A stretch of 57,296 bases of DNA from an uncultured Myxococcales bacterium (GTDB taxonomy: Bacteria > Myxococcota_A > UBA9042). Below the pieces are notes generated by a model that was given only the letters and a program-made list of their open reading frames with translations, searched no databases and was not told where the DNA came from. Positions 1-15,105 of this stretch are shown here, one piece after another. The DNA lies in the NCBI GenBank assembly GCA_903842345.1, contig CAIMLR010000024.1, positions 1 to 57,296 of the forward strand, in the 5' to 3' direction. The position numbers and the translations under genes are program-made. The stretch's first letter is position 1. Each line of letters starts with the position of its first letter.

Positions 1-3262
<3,262 letters not shown>

Positions 3263-3302
3263 GCGAAACCTCAATTGCGCAGCTGCGCGCGCGGTAGTCC
3301 GC

Positions 3303-3333
3303 ATTGTAGCGAATCTTTTGCGGTTGCATACAA
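3303..3333 (-). promoter_or_regulatory. Possible sigma-70 promoter for the leftmost lipoprotein
   Basis: On the minus strand a good -10 (TACAAT) lies 41 bases before the ATG at 3262. The best -35 is TTGTAT with a long 19-base spacer, so the -35 is doubtful. The 107-base gap to the upstream paralogue makes an independent promoter plausible, although read-through from that gene is equally possible. Confidence 0.4.
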
Positions 3334-3369
3334 AGCTGTGACAGAACTTTTTAGGCGGGCGAGATGGGG

Positions 3370-7446
<4,077 letters not shown>

Positions 7447-7471
7447 GAAATCTCCAGAATACGGCGGCAAT

Positions 7472-10400
7472 CTACTGCGCCACGAGGGTCACGTCATCGA
7501 TGTCCATGCCATAACCCACCGAACTGGAGTCGCTGCCAACCAGCCATCGGAACGCAAAACCAGTGACCTTCTGTCCAACCGGCACCGTGTACGAGAAGTA
7601 CTTCCACGTCAGTCCCGTCGGCGACCCCGACCATGCCTTGTGGCCATTGATCGTGATGGACGCCACACAGCCGGTCGCGTCCAGGGTGTAGTTGTACGCT
7701 ACGCTCGTCGTGACATCAGCCCAAGTCTGGCCGCCGTTGGTTGAGACTTGCAGTACAGCGCCATCGTATCCGGACTCGAAGTCATAGCGGCCCCAGAACC
7801 CGAGCGTCAAGACTTTGGAGGAACCGGCACAACTGGAGAGGTCGATCGTCGGCGATTGCAAGGCGGCGCTCTCGCAGCTGACGTAATAGTCCGAAAGTCC
7901 GGTCGACCAGCAGCCGTTGTTGTTGCCGTGGCACGTATCGCCCAGACCCATCGGTCCTTGCGCCCAGGTGTCGCCAGCTGAACTGACGGTCGTCGCATGG
8001 GTGAAGCCCTGCGGACCTGAATCAAAATTCCACGTCTGGTTGATCGTGCAGCAGTTCTCATTGATCTGCCCATTGCAGTTGTCGTCAATGCTGTTGCTGC
8101 ACACTTCCGTCGCGCCCGGATGCACGCTCGCGTTGCTGTCGTTGCAATCGCCGCCCTGGGTCGCCGTGTTGCCGCCGCCGGCCGCGCACTGCAGGACGCC
8201 AGCGCCCGTGCCGTAGCCGTCGCCGTCGCTGTCCGGGAAATACGTGGTCTTGGTGAAGCCCTCGTCGGTCGTGCCGTTGCAGTTGTTGTCCAGGCCGTCG
8301 CACAGCTCCGGGCTGCCCGGGTAGACGAGCGGCTTGGTGTCGTCGCAGTCGCCGCCGACGACCGCCGTGGCGCTACCCAGCGGGCCGCACTGCAGTTGGC
8401 CGCTGCCGATGCCGTACGCGTCCTTGTCGGCGTCGACAAAGTACAACGCCGTAGCCAAGTTTTCGTCCGTCTGGCCGTTGCAGTTGTTGTCCACGCCGTC
8501 GCAGACGTCCGCCGCGCCCGGGTGGATGGCGTACTTGGTGTCATCGCAGTCGGAGTTGTCCGTCACGGTGAACTGGCCCTGCGCGCTGCACAGCGCCTGG
8601 CCAACGCCCGCGCCAAACGTGTCGCCGTCCAGATCCTTGAAGAAGGTCTGGATGCCGGTGCCTTCGTCGGTCAAGCCGTTGCAGTTGTCGTCCACGTAGT
8701 TGCAGACCTCCGTGGCGCCCGGGTTGACGGCGAACTTGCTGTCGTCGCAATCGCCCGACGCGCTACTGGAGTACGATGCATCCGCCGCGCACTGGATGTG
8801 GCTGACGCTGCCGCCCCAGCCGTCGCCGTCCAGGTCCTGGAAAAACGGCTTGAGCAAGCCCTCGTCGGTCTGGCCGTTGCAGTTGTCGTCCACCTGGTTG
8901 CAGATCTCGGTCTTGCCGGGATTGATGGTGGCGTTGCCGTCGTTGCAGTCGCCCGGCAACACGGCTTTGAACAGCGTGTCCGCGACGCACGCGCACTGGT
9001 TCAGGCTGGTCACGCCGTAGCCGTCGCTGTCGCCATCGGCGTAGTAGACCGTGCAGCCCTGGGTGTTCTTGGGATCCTTGATGCCGTCGCAGTTGTCGTC
9101 TTTGCCGTTGCAGATTTCCGTCGCGCCGGGGTTGATGGCCGCGTCGTTGTCATTGCAGTCGCTGGAATTCTTGGCGTAGCCGGTCGTGCCCGCGCACAAG
9201 CACTTGGACGCCAGCTGAATGGTGCCGTAGCCGTCGCCATCCTTGTCGACGTACCAAAACTCGCAGCCGTTGGTGTTGGCCGGATCCGTCACGCCGTCGC
9301 AGTCGTTGTCCAAGCCGTCGCAGATCTCGTCGGCGCTGGGATGAATCGCGCTGTCCCCGTCCGCGCAATCGCCGCCGACGTTGGCCGTGTACAAACCCGC
9401 CTTGGCGCAGAGGCATTCGGACGCGCTGTCCAGGCCGTAGCCATCCTTGTCGGCGTCGTAGAAGTACGTGGAGCAGCCCGTTGCGCCGTTTTCGTCGGTC
9501 GTGCCCGAGCAGTTGTTGTCAATGCCGTCGCAGATTTCCGTGGCGCCCGGATGGATGGCCGGATTGTCGTCCGCGCAATCGCCGAGCTTGGAGGCCTTGA
9601 AAGTCGCGTTGGCTTTGCACAAGCAGGCAAACTGCGCCGTGTCGCCGTAGCCGTCGCCGTCGCCATCGACGAAGAACACTTGGCAGCCGTCGGCATCGGC
9701 TTCATCGGTCAAGCCGTCGCAGTCGTTGTCAATGCCGTCGCACGCTTCCGTCGCGCCCGGGTGCGCCGTCGCGGCGGCGTCGTTGCAGTCCGTCGAATCG
9801 GTCACGGCGTACGCAAGGTTCGCGGCGCAGACGCAGCCCTTCTTCTTGGAGTCGCCAAAGCCGTCCAGATCCTGATCGGCAAACAGCGTCGTGCAGCCCT
9901 GCGCGTTCTCCTCGTCCGTGCCCGCGGCGCAGTTGTTGTCGATGCCGTCGCAGATTTCCACTGCGTTGGGGTGAATCGCGCTCGCGTCGTCGTTGCAGTC
10001 GCCGCCGTTCAGCGCCGACTGGGTGCCGCTCGGTCCGCACAGGCACGTCGGCGTCGCCACGCCGTAGCCGTCCGCGTCCAGGTCGACGTAGTAGTCGTTG
10101 CAGCCCTTGGCGCCCGGCTCGTCCTGCACGCCGTTGCAGTTGTCGTCCTTGCCGTTGCTGCACACTTCCGCGGCGTTCGGGTGGACGCTCGGGGTGGCGT
10201 CGTCGCAGTCGCCGGGCGTGACGGCCGTGTACAGCCCGGTGGCCGCGCACTGGCAGTTGGGATCGCCCACGCCGTAGCCGTCGCCGTCGTTGTCCTCGTA
10301 GAACGGCACGCATGCGGTCACGTTGCTGCCGGCGTCGGTCACGCCGTCGCAGTCGTCGTCCACGCCGTTGCCGCAGATTTCCGGCTGTCCGGGGTGAATG

Positions 10401-11638
10401 GCCGCCGAGGCGTCATTGCAATCTTTCTTGCCGTTGACGCACACAGCGGGGCTGCCGATGACGACCATGTTGGCGTCGCACCAACCGTCGCCGTCGTCGT
10501 CGCAGCCGTTGTCGGTGATGCCGTCGCAGTCATCGTCCACGCCGTTGCACAATTCCTTGGCGCCCGCGTTGATGGCCTTGTTGCTGTCGTCGCAATCCGT
10601 CGCGGTGACCGCCGAATAAAGCGACGTGCCGATGCACAGGCATTTGCCGGCGCTGCCAACCGCGCCCGTGCCGTCGCTGTCGCTGTCGATAAAATACGTG
10701 ACGCAACCCTGCCCGCCTTCCTCGTCGACCGTGCCGTCGCAGTTGTCGTCGATGCCATTGCCGCATTTTTCCGGCGCGGGCGTGCTGGCGCTGCACGCGC
10801 TGAGGCCGCCCGCGAGGCACTTGCGCGTGCCGGCGCAAACGCCCACTTCATTGCTCACCGCGCACGCCGTGTCCGCGCCCGCGCTGATGGCCGCGGGGCT
10901 GCACGTGCACAGCTTGTCGGTCTTGACGCATTGCTTGGCCTTGCTGCTCTTGCCCTGGGCGTCGGCGCAGTCGTAGCCGTTGGGGCAATCCGCGCTGGCG
11001 GTGCAGGTCGCGCCGCAAAACGCGCCCGCGTCGCCATAGGCCAGGCACAGGGATCCCGCGCCAAACTGGCTGCATTCCGTGTCCGCATTGCACGGTTGGC
11101 ACAGCGCGTTGACCTTGGGGAGGCAGGCAAACTGTTGGTCGCCGCTGCCGGTGCCATAGGCGGAGCACGAGTAGCCGGTTGGGCAGCAGTCCGTGCACGC
11201 GACGGTGCAGAGCTTGCCCTCGGGGCCGTCCACGCAGAGATCGCTTTGGCAGTCCGTGTTGGTCTTGCAGGTCGCGCCCGGCTCGCCAGTCTTGGGATTG
11301 CTGGCGAATTCGCACGTCTTGACGGGGACATCGGCCGCATCGGCGTCGCCATCGGTCGCGGTGTCGCCATCGCCGATCGGCGCGGCGTCGCTCTGGGCGT
11401 CCAAGGCATCGGCCGCATCGCTCAGGTCCGAATCCCCGCTCAGCTCAGCACCGGCGCCATCGCCCAAGCCGCCGTCTTTGGCCGCGTCGCTGAGCGTGCC
11501 GTCCTTGCTGAAGCTGATGTCCAGGTCTGTCTGGCCGCCGGCGTCCGTCGTCTTGGTGCCGCCGCACCCCGCCGCGAGCAGCAGGGCCGTCATCACCGGC
11601 AAGCGCCAACCGTTCACGGCAAATTTCGACAGTTTCAC
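7472..11638 (-). CDS. Giant MopE-repeat lipoprotein (1388 aa), first of the tandem set
   Basis: The start is taken as GTG at 11638 because AGGAGG lies 4 bases upstream and the translation then begins with a clean lipoprotein signal (MKLSKF..., LLLAAGC, Cys25, then Gly-Gly). An ATG 51 bases upstream would add an unlikely leader. After an Asp/Ala/Ser linker and the cysteine-rich head shared with its two neighbours come 14 MopE-type repeats. The C-terminal domain of about 190 residues (TWNFDSGPQGFTH... to DIDDVTLVAQ) has the look of a MAM/concanavalin-like lectin fold and differs from the C-terminal domain of the downstream paralogue. The shared repeat scaffold with a swapped C-terminal domain suggests a common stalk carrying different binding heads. 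The gene is first in a probable operon and has its own promoter. Confidence 0.92.
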   Translation of the reverse strand: MKLSKFAVNGWRLPVMTALLLAAGCGGTKTTDAGGQTDLDISFSKDGTLSDAAKDGGLGDGAGAELSGDSDLSDAADALDAQSDAAPIGDGDTATDGDADAADVPVKTCEFASNPKTGEPGATCKTNTDCQSDLCVDGPEGKLCTVACTDCCPTGYSCSAYGTGSGDQQFACLPKVNALCQPCNADTECSQFGAGSLCLAYGDAGAFCGATCTASADCPNGYDCADAQGKSSKAKQCVKTDKLCTCSPAAISAGADTACAVSNEVGVCAGTRKCLAGGLSACSASTPAPEKCGNGIDDNCDGTVDEEGGQGCVTYFIDSDSDGTGAVGSAGKCLCIGTSLYSAVTATDCDDSNKAINAGAKELCNGVDDDCDGITDNGCDDDGDGWCDANMVVIGSPAVCVNGKKDCNDASAAIHPGQPEICGNGVDDDCDGVTDAGSNVTACVPFYEDNDGDGYGVGDPNCQCAATGLYTAVTPGDCDDATPSVHPNAAEVCSNGKDDNCNGVQDEPGAKGCNDYYVDLDADGYGVATPTCLCGPSGTQSALNGGDCNDDASAIHPNAVEICDGIDNNCAAGTDEENAQGCTTLFADQDLDGFGDSKKKGCVCAANLAYAVTDSTDCNDAAATAHPGATEACDGIDNDCDGLTDEADADGCQVFFVDGDGDGYGDTAQFACLCKANATFKASKLGDCADDNPAIHPGATEICDGIDNNCSGTTDENGATGCSTYFYDADKDGYGLDSASECLCAKAGLYTANVGGDCADGDSAIHPSADEICDGLDNDCDGVTDPANTNGCEFWYVDKDGDGYGTIQLASKCLCAGTTGYAKNSSDCNDNDAAINPGATEICNGKDDNCDGIKDPKNTQGCTVYYADGDSDGYGVTSLNQCACVADTLFKAVLPGDCNDGNATINPGKTEICNQVDDNCNGQTDEGLLKPFFQDLDGDGWGGSVSHIQCAADASYSSSASGDCDDSKFAVNPGATEVCNYVDDNCNGLTDEGTGIQTFFKDLDGDTFGAGVGQALCSAQGQFTVTDNSDCDDTKYAIHPGAADVCDGVDNNCNGQTDENLATALYFVDADKDAYGIGSGQLQCGPLGSATAVVGGDCDDTKPLVYPGSPELCDGLDNNCNGTTDEGFTKTTYFPDSDGDGYGTGAGVLQCAAGGGNTATQGGDCNDSNASVHPGATEVCSNSIDDNCNGQINENCCTINQTWNFDSGPQGFTHATTVSSAGDTWAQGPMGLGDTCHGNNNGCWSTGLSDYYVSCESAALQSPTIDLSSCAGSSKVLTLGFWGRYDFESGYDGAVLQVSTNGGQTWADVTTSVAYNYTLDATGCVASITINGHKAWSGSPTGLTWKYFSYTVPVGQKVTGFAFRWLVGSDSSSVGYGMDIDDVTLVAQ

Positions 11639-11698
11639 ATCGCCTCCTGTGGCAAACCGGCAAGAAGCGTCAGTCAGAAGACCTCGCATTCCCTTTGG

Positions 11699-11726
11699 AC
11701 GATACCAGATTCGTTGGCCATGTCAC
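11699..11726 (-). promoter_or_regulatory. Sigma-70 promoter for the tandem giant lipoproteins
   Basis: On the minus strand GTGACA (-35) and TATCGT (-10) are separated by 16 bases, and the -10 carries an upstream TG (extended -10). The predicted start is near 11692, giving a leader of about 54 bases that contains the AGGAGG site of the GTG start at 11638. Confidence 0.6.
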
Positions 11727-11732
11727 AGGAAT

Positions 11733-11760
11733 TTGACGCTGCGATGACGCAACGCGTCAA
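11733..11760 (-). other. Inverted repeat between apt and the giant lipoprotein operon
   Basis: TTGACGC and GCGTCAA flank an inner TGCG/CGCA pair, giving an 11-bp stem with a two-base bulge and a TCAT loop. It lies 10 bases after the apt stop and just upstream of the -35 of the lipoprotein promoter. It could end apt transcription, although no long T-run follows, or serve as an operator. Confidence 0.45.
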
Positions 11761-11769
11761 GGCGCGCGA

Positions 11770-12291
11770 CTACCAGCGAAGGAGCGAGATCATCGGCGCG
11801 TCGTCGATGCGCTTGGCGCCGCCCAAGAACGCGATTTCACCGAGGAAACCGTAGCCAGCGACCGTGCCGCCGCACTTCAGGACCAAGTCAGCTGCGGCGC
11901 GCGCCGTGCCGCCCGTCGCCAACACGTCGTCGATAATCAGGACGCGGTCACCGGGGCGAATGGCATCGGCGTGGATTTCAATGGTGTCCGTGCCGTATTC
12001 CAGCGCGTACTCCTGACGGATGACCCGGGCCGGCAATTTGCCCGGCTTGCGCACGAGGATCACGCCGCGCGCGGTCGCATACGCCATCGGCGACGCAAAC
12101 AGAAAGCCGCGGGACTCCACGCCGAGAATGACGTCGGGCTTCATGCCCGCGGTCGCGTCGATCAGGTCATCAATCGCCGCACGCAGGGCCGGTCCGTTCG
12201 CCAGCAGCGGCGTGATGTCCTTGAACAGGATACCGGGCTTGGGAAAGTCAGGAACGTTGCGGATCAAGTGAAGGTGTTCGTCCAGGCGCAT
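11770..12291 (-). CDS. apt: Adenine phosphoribosyltransferase
   Basis: The 173-residue protein has the usual length and sequence of bacterial APRT. It converts adenine and PRPP to AMP and pyrophosphate in the cytoplasm (purine salvage). The amino end VPDFPKPGILFKDITPLL is diagnostic. The PRPP-binding motif VLIIDDVLATGGTA lies near residues 116-129, and the central GVESRGFLF segment is typical. The gene lies 75 bases downstream of surE on the same strand, so two nucleotide-metabolism genes are probably cotranscribed. It is followed by an inverted repeat before the lipoprotein operon. Confidence 0.97.
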   Translation of the reverse strand: MRLDEHLHLIRNVPDFPKPGILFKDITPLLANGPALRAAIDDLIDATAGMKPDVILGVESRGFLFASPMAYATARGVILVRKPGKLPARVIRQEYALEYGTDTIEIHADAIRPGDRVLIIDDVLATGGTARAAADLVLKCGGTVAGYGFLGEIAFLGGAKRIDDAPMISLLRW

Positions 12292-12366
12292 CGGGGCTCA
12301 CTTTGGCTAAGGGTGAATGGGCTACGGAGAGAAAGAGGCAAGAGGTCCAGGTTGAGCGGTCGGCTG

Positions 12367-13200
12367 TCAGTTCTGGGACACCGGGTCGGGCTTGCGGCGC
12401 ACGCGGTCGCGCGCGGGGGAGGACGGCGGGGCCGACGCTTGCGGCGCTGCGACGCCCAAGTGTCCTGCCAGATCGCCCAAACGGCCATGCCGCGTCAAGT
12501 CGTCGCCCAGCGGCGTGACGGAAACCCACTGATCCCGAATGGCATTGCAGTCGCTGCCGGGAACATCCGGCATCGTGACTTCAGCGCCGCCGATCCAGTA
12601 GTAGAGTCGGCCGCGCGGGTCGTTGCGCGCGTGCACTTCATTGGAATAGTAGCGGTGGCCAATCGCCGTCACGACCGTGCCCAGGTACGGCCCTTCCGTC
12701 ACCGGCGGCAGGTTGACGTTGAGCGCGCCGCCCACCTGCTGCGCCGCGGCGATCAACGGCCGCAGGATGTCGGCCAGCAGCGGCTCAAGCAGCGCCAACT
12801 CGGCTTCGCGACTGGAGCAATGCGAAACCGCCAGCGCCGGCACGCCCCAGTGCGCCCCTTCCAGCGCGCCCGCCACCGTGCCGGAATAGAGCACGTCGTG
12901 GCCCAGATTGGGCCCCGGATTGACGCCGGAAAGCACCAGATCAACCTGCAATTTCATCTGATTGAGCGCCAGATACACGCAGTCCGTCGGCGTGCCGTCA
13001 CACGCCCACCAGTTGGCCTTGACCTCGCGCAGGCGCAGGGGCCGAAACAGCGTGATCGCATGGGAAACGCCGGAGCGCTCCGTGTCCGGCGCGACGACAA
13101 AGACTTCCCCGCCCTCGCCCGCCAGCTCCAGCGCGACGCGTGCCAAAAGCTCAATCCCCGGCCCGTGAATACCGTCGTCGTTCGTGATCAGGATGCGCAT
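12367..13200 (-). CDS. surE: 5'/3'-nucleotidase SurE
   Basis: The ATG at 13200 gives the canonical SurE start MRILITNDDGI; the frame is open further upstream but without family similarity. The product is 277 residues. The metal-binding Asp pair is at residues 8-9, and the SGVNPGPNLGHDVLYSGTV signature is intact. SurE dephosphorylates nucleoside 5'- and 3'-monophosphates in a metal-dependent manner and is linked to stationary-phase survival in several bacteria. The C-terminal tail (APPSSPARDRVRRKPDP) is low-complexity and not part of the fold. It is probably in one unit with apt. The Shine-Dalgarno is weak (GGTGA). Confidence 0.96.
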   Translation of the reverse strand: MRILITNDDGIHGPGIELLARVALELAGEGGEVFVVAPDTERSGVSHAITLFRPLRLREVKANWWACDGTPTDCVYLALNQMKLQVDLVLSGVNPGPNLGHDVLYSGTVAGALEGAHWGVPALAVSHCSSREAELALLEPLLADILRPLIAAAQQVGGALNVNLPPVTEGPYLGTVVTAIGHRYYSNEVHARNDPRGRLYYWIGGAEVTMPDVPGSDCNAIRDQWVSVTPLGDDLTRHGRLGDLAGHLGVAAPQASAPPSSPARDRVRRKPDPVSQN

Positions 13201-13280
13201 GAAGTCGTCACCGCGGGCGCTGTGCCCGCCCCGTTGGTAGTGGAATCGGATCGCCGTGGCAAGGCGAAACAGCCATTTTT

Positions 13281-13308
13281 TTGCCAAGTCCGCAACTAGG
13301 GGTAGCGT
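13281..13308 (+). promoter_or_regulatory. Possible sigma-70 promoter for the Ser/Thr kinase
   Basis: TTGCCA and TAGCGT are separated by 16 bases on the plus strand, 43 bases before the kinase ATG. The -35 is good and the -10 weak. Confidence 0.4.
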
Positions 13309-13323
13309 CAGCGTGGCCAAAGA

Positions 13324-13340
13324 CCGGCATCCCATGCCGG
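13324..13340 (+). other. Perfect hairpin in the kinase leader
   Basis: CCGGCAT and ATGCCGG flank a CCC loop (7-3-7, no mismatch). The right arm ends 10 bases before the ATG at 13351 and covers the region where the ribosome would bind. It may limit translation initiation, or be a dyad operator at the DNA level. Confidence 0.5.
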
Positions 13341-13350
13341 GCCGGACCCG

Positions 13351-14955
13351 ATGAAGACAGCGCAGCTACAATCGGATCTCCTCTTCTGCCGGCATTGCCG
13401 GCGGCACTTTCGCGGCAAAAAGCGCGTATGTCCGACCGATGGCGAGGCGCTTGAGCTCGTGACCGCGTTCCTCGGCCGCGCAGGCGACGTCCTGGATCAG
13501 CGGTACATGCTGCTGGAGACGATCGGCGTCGGCGGCATGGGCACGGTCTACCGCGCCCGCGATGAGCTGACCGATCGCGAGGTCGCCCTCAAGCTGCTGC
13601 GCAATGAATACGCGTCCAATGCCACGAGCGCCCAGCGGTTCCTGCAGGAAGCGCGGCTGCTGCGGCTTGTGCAACATCCCAACGTGACGGGTCTGCACCG
13701 GTTTGGCCGGACGGCGGAAGGGCTGCTGCTGATTGACATGGAGCTCGTGGAAGGCGAGTCCGTGCGCGATCGCATCCTGCACCACGGCGGCAAGGGCCTG
13801 GACGTTCCGACGGCGCTGGGCATCCTGGAGACGCTGTTGTCCGCGCTGGCGGCGTGCCATCAAGCGGGCGTCGTGCACTGCGACATCAAGCCGGAGAACC
13901 TGCTGATGCCGCGCAATGGCACGATGGCGCAGGTGAAGCTGCTGGATTTTGGCATCGCGCAGGCGCCTGGGCCGGTGGTGCAGAACGAAGACATCGGCGT
14001 GGTGGGCACGCCCGCGTACATGACGCCTGAGCAGGTGCGCGCCCGCAGCGTGGATGCGCGGACGGACCTGTACCTCGCCGCGTGCGTGGCCTACGAGCTG
14101 CTGACCGGTGATCCGCCGTTCCTCGGCGCGACGCCGCTCGATTTGTGCCACCAGCAGCTGCTGACGCAGCCGCCGCCCTTGTCGTCGCGCATGGATGTTT
14201 CCCTGCTGCCCCCGGGTTTTGAGGATTGGCTGAAGCCCCTGCTTGCCAAGGATCCGGAGATGCGGCCGTCGTCGACGCGCGGCGTGCGGGACGCGCTGCG
14301 GCGGATGCGCCAGGACGCGCGTCTCTCGCTGAACCAGGAACACACGACGCTCCGGCCGCCTTCCGTGCTGTCCCTGCGTCGCCCGGAAGGGACGCCGGAG
14401 GCGCCGCCGATGCCCGTCGAAACAACGACGAAGTCCAAGGGCGGCGGCGTGGAGCAAGTGCGCGCGCTCATCGAGATTCGCCAGATGGCCGACAGCGGCG
14501 TGAGGTACGGCCCGGAAGCCATCGAACAGATCGCGCGGCACGTGCTGGCCGGGACGCTGGCGGACTTGCGCGACAACGGCGCGGACGTCGCTGGACCGCG
14601 CAACCAGCGCATTGAAGTGCGGATGCGGTGCAACGGCGACGAACGCGGCGTTATCAGCCACCTGCTGGATTGCGTCGCGGAGATGCAGGCGCAGCTCGCG
14701 CGCATCCCGGAGCCCAGGCTGGACATTCGCGCTGCGGTCGTCGGCGATTTGCCGGCCTCGCCGGATCACCCAAGCGCGCCGATGGGTCTTGACCCGCTGC
14801 AGTTGCTGACGGTGAGTCCGGTGACGCAAATCCGCGTCGACGAGCACATCGCCCGCTGGGCTGGCCGCCGCGCGCTTGTGAAGCTGGCCAGCGTGCCGAG
14901 CCTCGGTCGTCCGCGGGCGACCGACATCTACGCCACAAGCCTCCTGCCGGTCTGA
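13351..14955 (+). CDS. Hanks-type Ser/Thr protein kinase with N-terminal zinc-ribbon-like motif, non-RD
   Basis: The protein has 534 residues. Residues 13-30 hold a small Cys cluster (FCRHC... RVCPTDGE), common in front of myxobacterial kinases. The kinase domain spans about 52-315: glycine loop GVGGMGTVY (59-67), catalytic Lys81 in VALKLL, catalytic loop VVHCDIKPEN (Asp178, Lys180, Asn183), DFG at 199-201, and TPAYMTPEQ as P+1/APE-like segment. The arginine of the usual HRD is replaced by Cys177, making this a non-RD kinase whose activation may not depend on activation-loop phosphorylation. About 200 C-terminal residues have no recognised domain and no clear membrane segment, so the kinase is probably cytoplasmic. 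The substrate is unknown. The MMPL exporter 150 bases downstream could be a functional partner, but that rests on position alone. Confidence 0.95.
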   Translation: MKTAQLQSDLLFCRHCRRHFRGKKRVCPTDGEALELVTAFLGRAGDVLDQRYMLLETIGVGGMGTVYRARDELTDREVALKLLRNEYASNATSAQRFLQEARLLRLVQHPNVTGLHRFGRTAEGLLLIDMELVEGESVRDRILHHGGKGLDVPTALGILETLLSALAACHQAGVVHCDIKPENLLMPRNGTMAQVKLLDFGIAQAPGPVVQNEDIGVVGTPAYMTPEQVRARSVDARTDLYLAACVAYELLTGDPPFLGATPLDLCHQQLLTQPPPLSSRMDVSLLPPGFEDWLKPLLAKDPEMRPSSTRGVRDALRRMRQDARLSLNQEHTTLRPPSVLSLRRPEGTPEAPPMPVETTTKSKGGGVEQVRALIEIRQMADSGVRYGPEAIEQIARHVLAGTLADLRDNGADVAGPRNQRIEVRMRCNGDERGVISHLLDCVAEMQAQLARIPEPRLDIRAAVVGDLPASPDHPSAPMGLDPLQLLTVSPVTQIRVDEHIARWAGRRALVKLASVPSLGRPRATDIYATSLLPV

Positions 14956-15105
14956 CCGCCGCAAGTCCTCTCCCCGTCGGGCATCAGCGCCAATTGACGC
15001 CAGCCCACGAACCTGCGACACCCCTTTCGCTGCCGATCGAATCGACCGTTCGGCCTGCGCGTTGCACGATCCACACGGCCGTCCCGGCCTCAGGCGCACC
15101 ACCGC

